NCBI GenBank assembly: GCA_024232355.1
Contig: JAAEPW010000798.1
Span: 1 to 64,000 of the forward strand
Direction: 5' to 3'
Source of the DNA: Chloroflexota bacterium
GTDB taxonomy: Bacteria > Chloroflexota > Anaerolineae > B4-G1
DNA length: 64,000 nt
Shown here: positions 61,825 to 64,000 of the stretch, one piece after another
Layout of the letters: every line of letters starts with the position of its first letter
How positions within the stretch are numbered: the first letter of the stretch is position 1
Position numbers and translations under genes: made by a program
Notes under the pieces: model-generated
Told to the model about the DNA's origin: nothing
The model's database searches: none
Seen by the model: only the letters and a program-made list of their open reading frames with translations

Positions 61825-61966
61825 TTTGACAATGGCACATTGACATAAATATCACTCACAAGGCTCCAAGCGGGTCTGTGACCCGCGGTTTTGGCTCTCA
61901 CACATTGGTGATTGACCAAAATCGGGGGTTACAAACCCCCTCTGAGCCAAATGTGCCATTGTCAAA
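61825..61966. repeat. 142-bp element with perfect 17-bp terminal inverted repeats and inner hairpins
   Basis: TTTGACAATGGCACATT at 61825-61841 and its exact complement at 61950-61966. Inside lie two more hairpins, GCGGGTC-TGT-GACCCGC (61870-61886) and GGGGGTT-ACA-AACCCCC (61924-61940), and a TTGGCTC/GAGCCAA pairing (61891 and 61944). It ends exactly at the stop codon of the convergent phosphatase gene. It may be a MITE-like or structured intergenic repeat, or a terminator array. Confidence 0.75.
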
Positions 61967-62443
61967 CTAATCACTTGATTCTTTTTCGACCATGGCGATG
62001 ATGCGCTCATAACCATCTGTGATCAATTGCTCCAGTTCCTTGGCAGTATGCGCGTATTCCTGTCGCGTGCCCCCGTACGGGTCCGCGACATCGCGCATCT
62101 GCCCCGTCATCTCACTGATCAAGTACACTTTGCGGGCATGGACCGGGAAAGCGGCACCTAATGCTTCCGTATGACTGCGCGTCATCGCCAATACCAAATC
62201 GGCCTGAGACATCATCTCGCGCGTGATGTTGCGCGAACGATGATCGCTCAAATCAATCCCGCGTCGATCCATTACCTCGATGGCGTGGGTGCTTGCCGGC
62301 CGTCCATCAGCCGTCCAAACGCCAGCCGAGGCCACTTGCCAATCCTGCCGTGCATCGTCGTGGGCCAACCGAGACTGCAACAACACCTCTGCCATCGGAG
62401 AACGACAAATGTTCCCAGTACAAACTATGATCACCGTCGGCAT
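61967..62443 (-). CDS. Low-molecular-weight phosphotyrosine/arginine phosphatase
   Basis: 158 residues from the ATG at 62443, with GGGGAGGGGATTTG upstream. Active-site loop CTGNICRSP with nucleophile Cys8 and Arg14; general acid Asp in DVADPYGG near 121. It hydrolyses phospho-Tyr or, in some bacteria, phospho-Arg of proteins. The active-site Thr in CTGNICRS is the form seen in the arginine phosphatase branch (YwlE has a related loop), so that role is possible. The gene is alone; the structured repeat lies directly after its stop. Confidence 0.85.
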   Translation of the reverse strand: MPTVIIVCTGNICRSPMAEVLLQSRLAHDDARQDWQVASAGVWTADGRPASTHAIEVMDRRGIDLSDHRSRNITREMMSQADLVLAMTRSHTEALGAAFPVHARKVYLISEMTGQMRDVADPYGGTRQEYAHTAKELEQLITDGYERIIAMVEKESSD

Positions 62444-62501
62444 CAAATCCCCTCCCCATCTATCTCAAATGTAGCAAAAGTTGCCTTGGAACAATTCGAA
62501 A

Positions 62502-62527
62502 GGGGGTTCGGTTGGCACCGAACCCCC
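62502..62527 (-). terminator. Hairpin terminator after hpf
   Basis: Perfect 11-bp arms GGGGGTTCGGT (62502-62512) and complement (62517-62527) with a TGGC loop, extended by one A-T pair. On the minus strand it ends CCCCCTTTC. It lies 70 bases beyond the hpf stop codon. Confidence 0.7.
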
Positions 62528-62596
62528 TGGTTGAACATGTTGAAAGCTTTTTGTCAGCCTATCCACCTGGCTGCCTATTTAAACCCGTATGCTCTT

Positions 62597-63133
62597 TCAG
62601 ACAAACTCGGGTTGCAACAATCCATAGTTATCATCCCCGCGCTTGTAAACGACGTTGATAGCATCCTCGTCCGCGTTCAAAAAAATGTAAAAGCTATGAC
62701 CCAGCAATTCCATTTGCTCAATTGCTTCTTCTGGTACCATCGGCAAGACATCGAAACGTTTGACTCGAACAATCTCTCCTTCAGCCTGTTCCACAAATTC
62801 TTCAACAGGCAATGCATCAGTGACTATGTGCATGCGGTCCTTACGCTTGCCTTTATAGCGTGCGATCTGGCGATACATCTTGTCCAACACTGCATCAATC
62901 GAAGCAAACATGTCTTGAGTGCGTTCTTCGGCCCGCAAAATCTTGCCCCGCACCCGTACTGTCAACTGCGCCACCTGGCTATGAGCGGCACTACGCGTAT
63001 TTTCTACCGTCAGGTCCATCCGTGCTTCGTCAATCGAGGGTAAATAACGATCCAGCTTTTCTACCTTTTGATCTACATACTCGTTCAAATGTGGAGTCAT
63101 TTCCATATTCCGGGTGAAAATTGATACGTCCAT
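62597..63133 (-). CDS. hpf: Long-form ribosome hibernation promoting factor
   Basis: 178 residues, the long HPF length. N-terminal HPF/RaiA domain at 1-100: LNEYVDQKVEKLDRYLP, ARMDLTVEN and FASIDAVLDKMYRQIARYK, which binds the decoding centre. The C-terminal domain at about 120-178 (VRVKRFDVLPMVPEEAIEQM, FYIFLNADEDAINVVYKRGD) dimerises to make 100S ribosomes in resting cells. ATG at 63133 with AAGGAGGTAGTCT. It stands between the phosphatase and comF. Confidence 0.95.
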   Translation of the reverse strand: MDVSIFTRNMEMTPHLNEYVDQKVEKLDRYLPSIDEARMDLTVENTRSAAHSQVAQLTVRVRGKILRAEERTQDMFASIDAVLDKMYRQIARYKGKRKDRMHIVTDALPVEEFVEQAEGEIVRVKRFDVLPMVPEEAIEQMELLGHSFYIFLNADEDAINVVYKRGDDNYGLLQPEFV

Positions 63134-63203
63134 AGACTACCTCCTTACAAAATAGATTTGGTATAAACAGAACCCAAGCCACGACAAACCAAACAAACTG
63201 TTA

Positions 63204-63920
63204 TTACCGCGCACGGGCCAACGTCAGAGCTTGTACACTGAGTGCGTCTTCATCATACAGCGCTATCGCACAGGCTTCCAGCGTTGCCCCTGTGGTACAT
63301 ACATCATCAATCAATAATACTCGCTTGCCAGCCAACTCGTCGCCAGAACAGCAAAAGGCAGCGCGCACATTCTCCTTCCTTTGACTGGCGTCAAGTTCGA
63401 TTTGTGAGACCGTTGCACGCTGCCGTATCAATACTTTTTCATTCACGCTCAATCCCGTCCGACGCGCCATCTCGCGGGCCAATAACGCCGCTTGATTATA
63501 TCCACGTTCACGGAAGCGGGCTGCGTGCAATGGAACAGACACCACAACGTCAATGGGCGTCCCGTGCTGCATCCAATAGGCCGCCATTAGGCCACCCAGA
63601 GGTTCAGCCAAGACAGTACACCCGCGATATTTAAACCAGTGCATTGCCCGGCGGAGCGCAGCTTCAAAGTAAACCACGGAACGGATACTCTCAATTTGCA
63701 GGGGAGAGATCTGACAGCGCGGGCACAACTCATTGTCGATTACTGCGTTTCCACAGCGAACACAATAAGGAGATTCCACTCGAGGAACACCACCCATACA
63801 CTCGGTACAAAACCACGCGCCATCTTGACGACAGTCGATACAACGTGGAGGGTAGAAAAGATTGAGAAACTGGTTACGAAAACTATCCCAGTGACGACCC
63901 GCTGCTTCAATAACCGACAC
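63204..63920 (-). CDS. comF: ComF family protein (amidophosphoribosyltransferase fold)
   Basis: 238 residues from a GTG at 63920. N-terminal zinc-finger region with paired Cys (CIDC, CTEC, CVRCG, CPRC, about 27-70), then a phosphoribosyltransferase core: DVVVSVPLHAARFRERGYNQA near 125 and the PRPP-binding loop VLLIDDVCTTGATLEACA near 203. ComF proteins are needed for natural DNA uptake, supplying energy for or interacting with the single-strand transport machinery, though many non-competent bacteria also keep the gene. It has no competence neighbours here. The upstream region from 63921 to the window end holds no clear signal. Confidence 0.9.
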   Translation of the reverse strand: MSVIEAAGRHWDSFRNQFLNLFYPPRCIDCRQDGAWFCTECMGGVPRVESPYCVRCGNAVIDNELCPRCQISPLQIESIRSVVYFEAALRRAMHWFKYRGCTVLAEPLGGLMAAYWMQHGTPIDVVVSVPLHAARFRERGYNQAALLAREMARRTGLSVNEKVLIRQRATVSQIELDASQRKENVRAAFCCSGDELAGKRVLLIDDVCTTGATLEACAIALYDEDALSVQALTLARAR

Positions 63921-64000
63921 AGGCTTAAAAATCCATCCTTGACCTTGTCCTACACACCAGCCTGCCCACCTAGAACATGCCCAGATTTCCCGATGTAAAC

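Noticed and set aside
61825..61966. CRISPR-like array
   Set aside because: The repeated units are inverted and of different sequence, there are no spacers and no cas genes.
63921..64000. End of another minus-strand gene at the right edge
   Set aside because: Only 16 codons are open before a TAG, with no recognisable motif; not enough to support a call.

Overview
The window looks like a chromosomal segment of a Chloroflexota bacterium, probably of the Anaerolineae or a neighbouring class. The reasons are indirect: many secreted lipoproteins and beta-helix proteins (one ending in the YLPQVLRN-type tail common in that phylum), a SARP/STAND regulator with TPR repeats, many REC-containing hybrid histidine kinases, a small conserved protein of a type I associate with that phylum, and frequent GTG/TTG starts. 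There is no rRNA, tRNA or CRISPR array that I can recognise, and no intact transposase.

Layout. 1-11.7 kb: minus-strand block of exported proteins (ELWxxDGT repeat protein cut by the window edge, a propeller lipoprotein, two lipoproteins sharing a C-terminal domain, a 1688-residue three-unit beta-helix protein) and a small conserved protein. 11.7-17.3 kb: plus-strand signalling group (SARP-STAND regulator, metallo-beta-lactamase-fold hydrolase, REC-histidine kinase). 17.3-18.9 kb: ccmB-ccmC-ccmD on the minus strand, with ccmD only 49 codons long. 19.1-22.1 kb: methyltransferase, membrane protein and glycosyltransferase. 22.2-25.9 kb: tight minus-strand group of a REC-ParA (CpaE-like) protein, a dead endonuclease V gene, a sirtuin and a GAF histidine kinase. 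26-31.6 kb: ribokinase, FAD-linked oxidase, HAD and PHP hydrolases, a 700-bp gene-poor stretch, and two 2[4Fe-4S] ferredoxins. 31.7-38 kb: lactate permease-type transporter, lipoprotein, formamidase, VanW protein and rhomboid protease. 38-41.6 kb: ECF sigma/anti-sigma pair with a Tat flavodoxin, a membrane protein and a zinc ribbon protein. 41.6-51.4 kb: HerA/FtsK-like ATPase, then three REC proteins of increasing size. 51.5-56 kb: DUF1028 protein, two NUDIX hydrolases, SuhB, SfsA and a class III aminotransferase remnant. 56-60 kb: pantothenate genes panE, panB and panC around a P1-family (DmpA-type) peptidase. 59.8-61.8 kb: proS with what looks like a complete ribosome-mediated attenuator. 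61.8-64 kb: an inverted-repeat element, a low-molecular-weight phosphatase, long-form HPF and ComF.

The strongest unusual signals are: (1) the proS leader, with a consensus promoter, a 22-codon leader peptide containing four prolines, mutually exclusive antiterminator and terminator helices, and a T-rich tail; (2) a dispersed repeat of about 175 bp present four times (two in each orientation), always between genes and carrying a conserved mini-ORF; (3) a P1-family aminopeptidase set among pantothenate genes, which suggests peptide-derived beta-alanine; (4) gene decay by in-frame deletion in nfi and in an aminotransferase gene; (5) a response regulator fused to a kinase dimerisation domain that appears to have lost its phospho-accepting His. 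All assignments are from reading the sequence; no database search was run.
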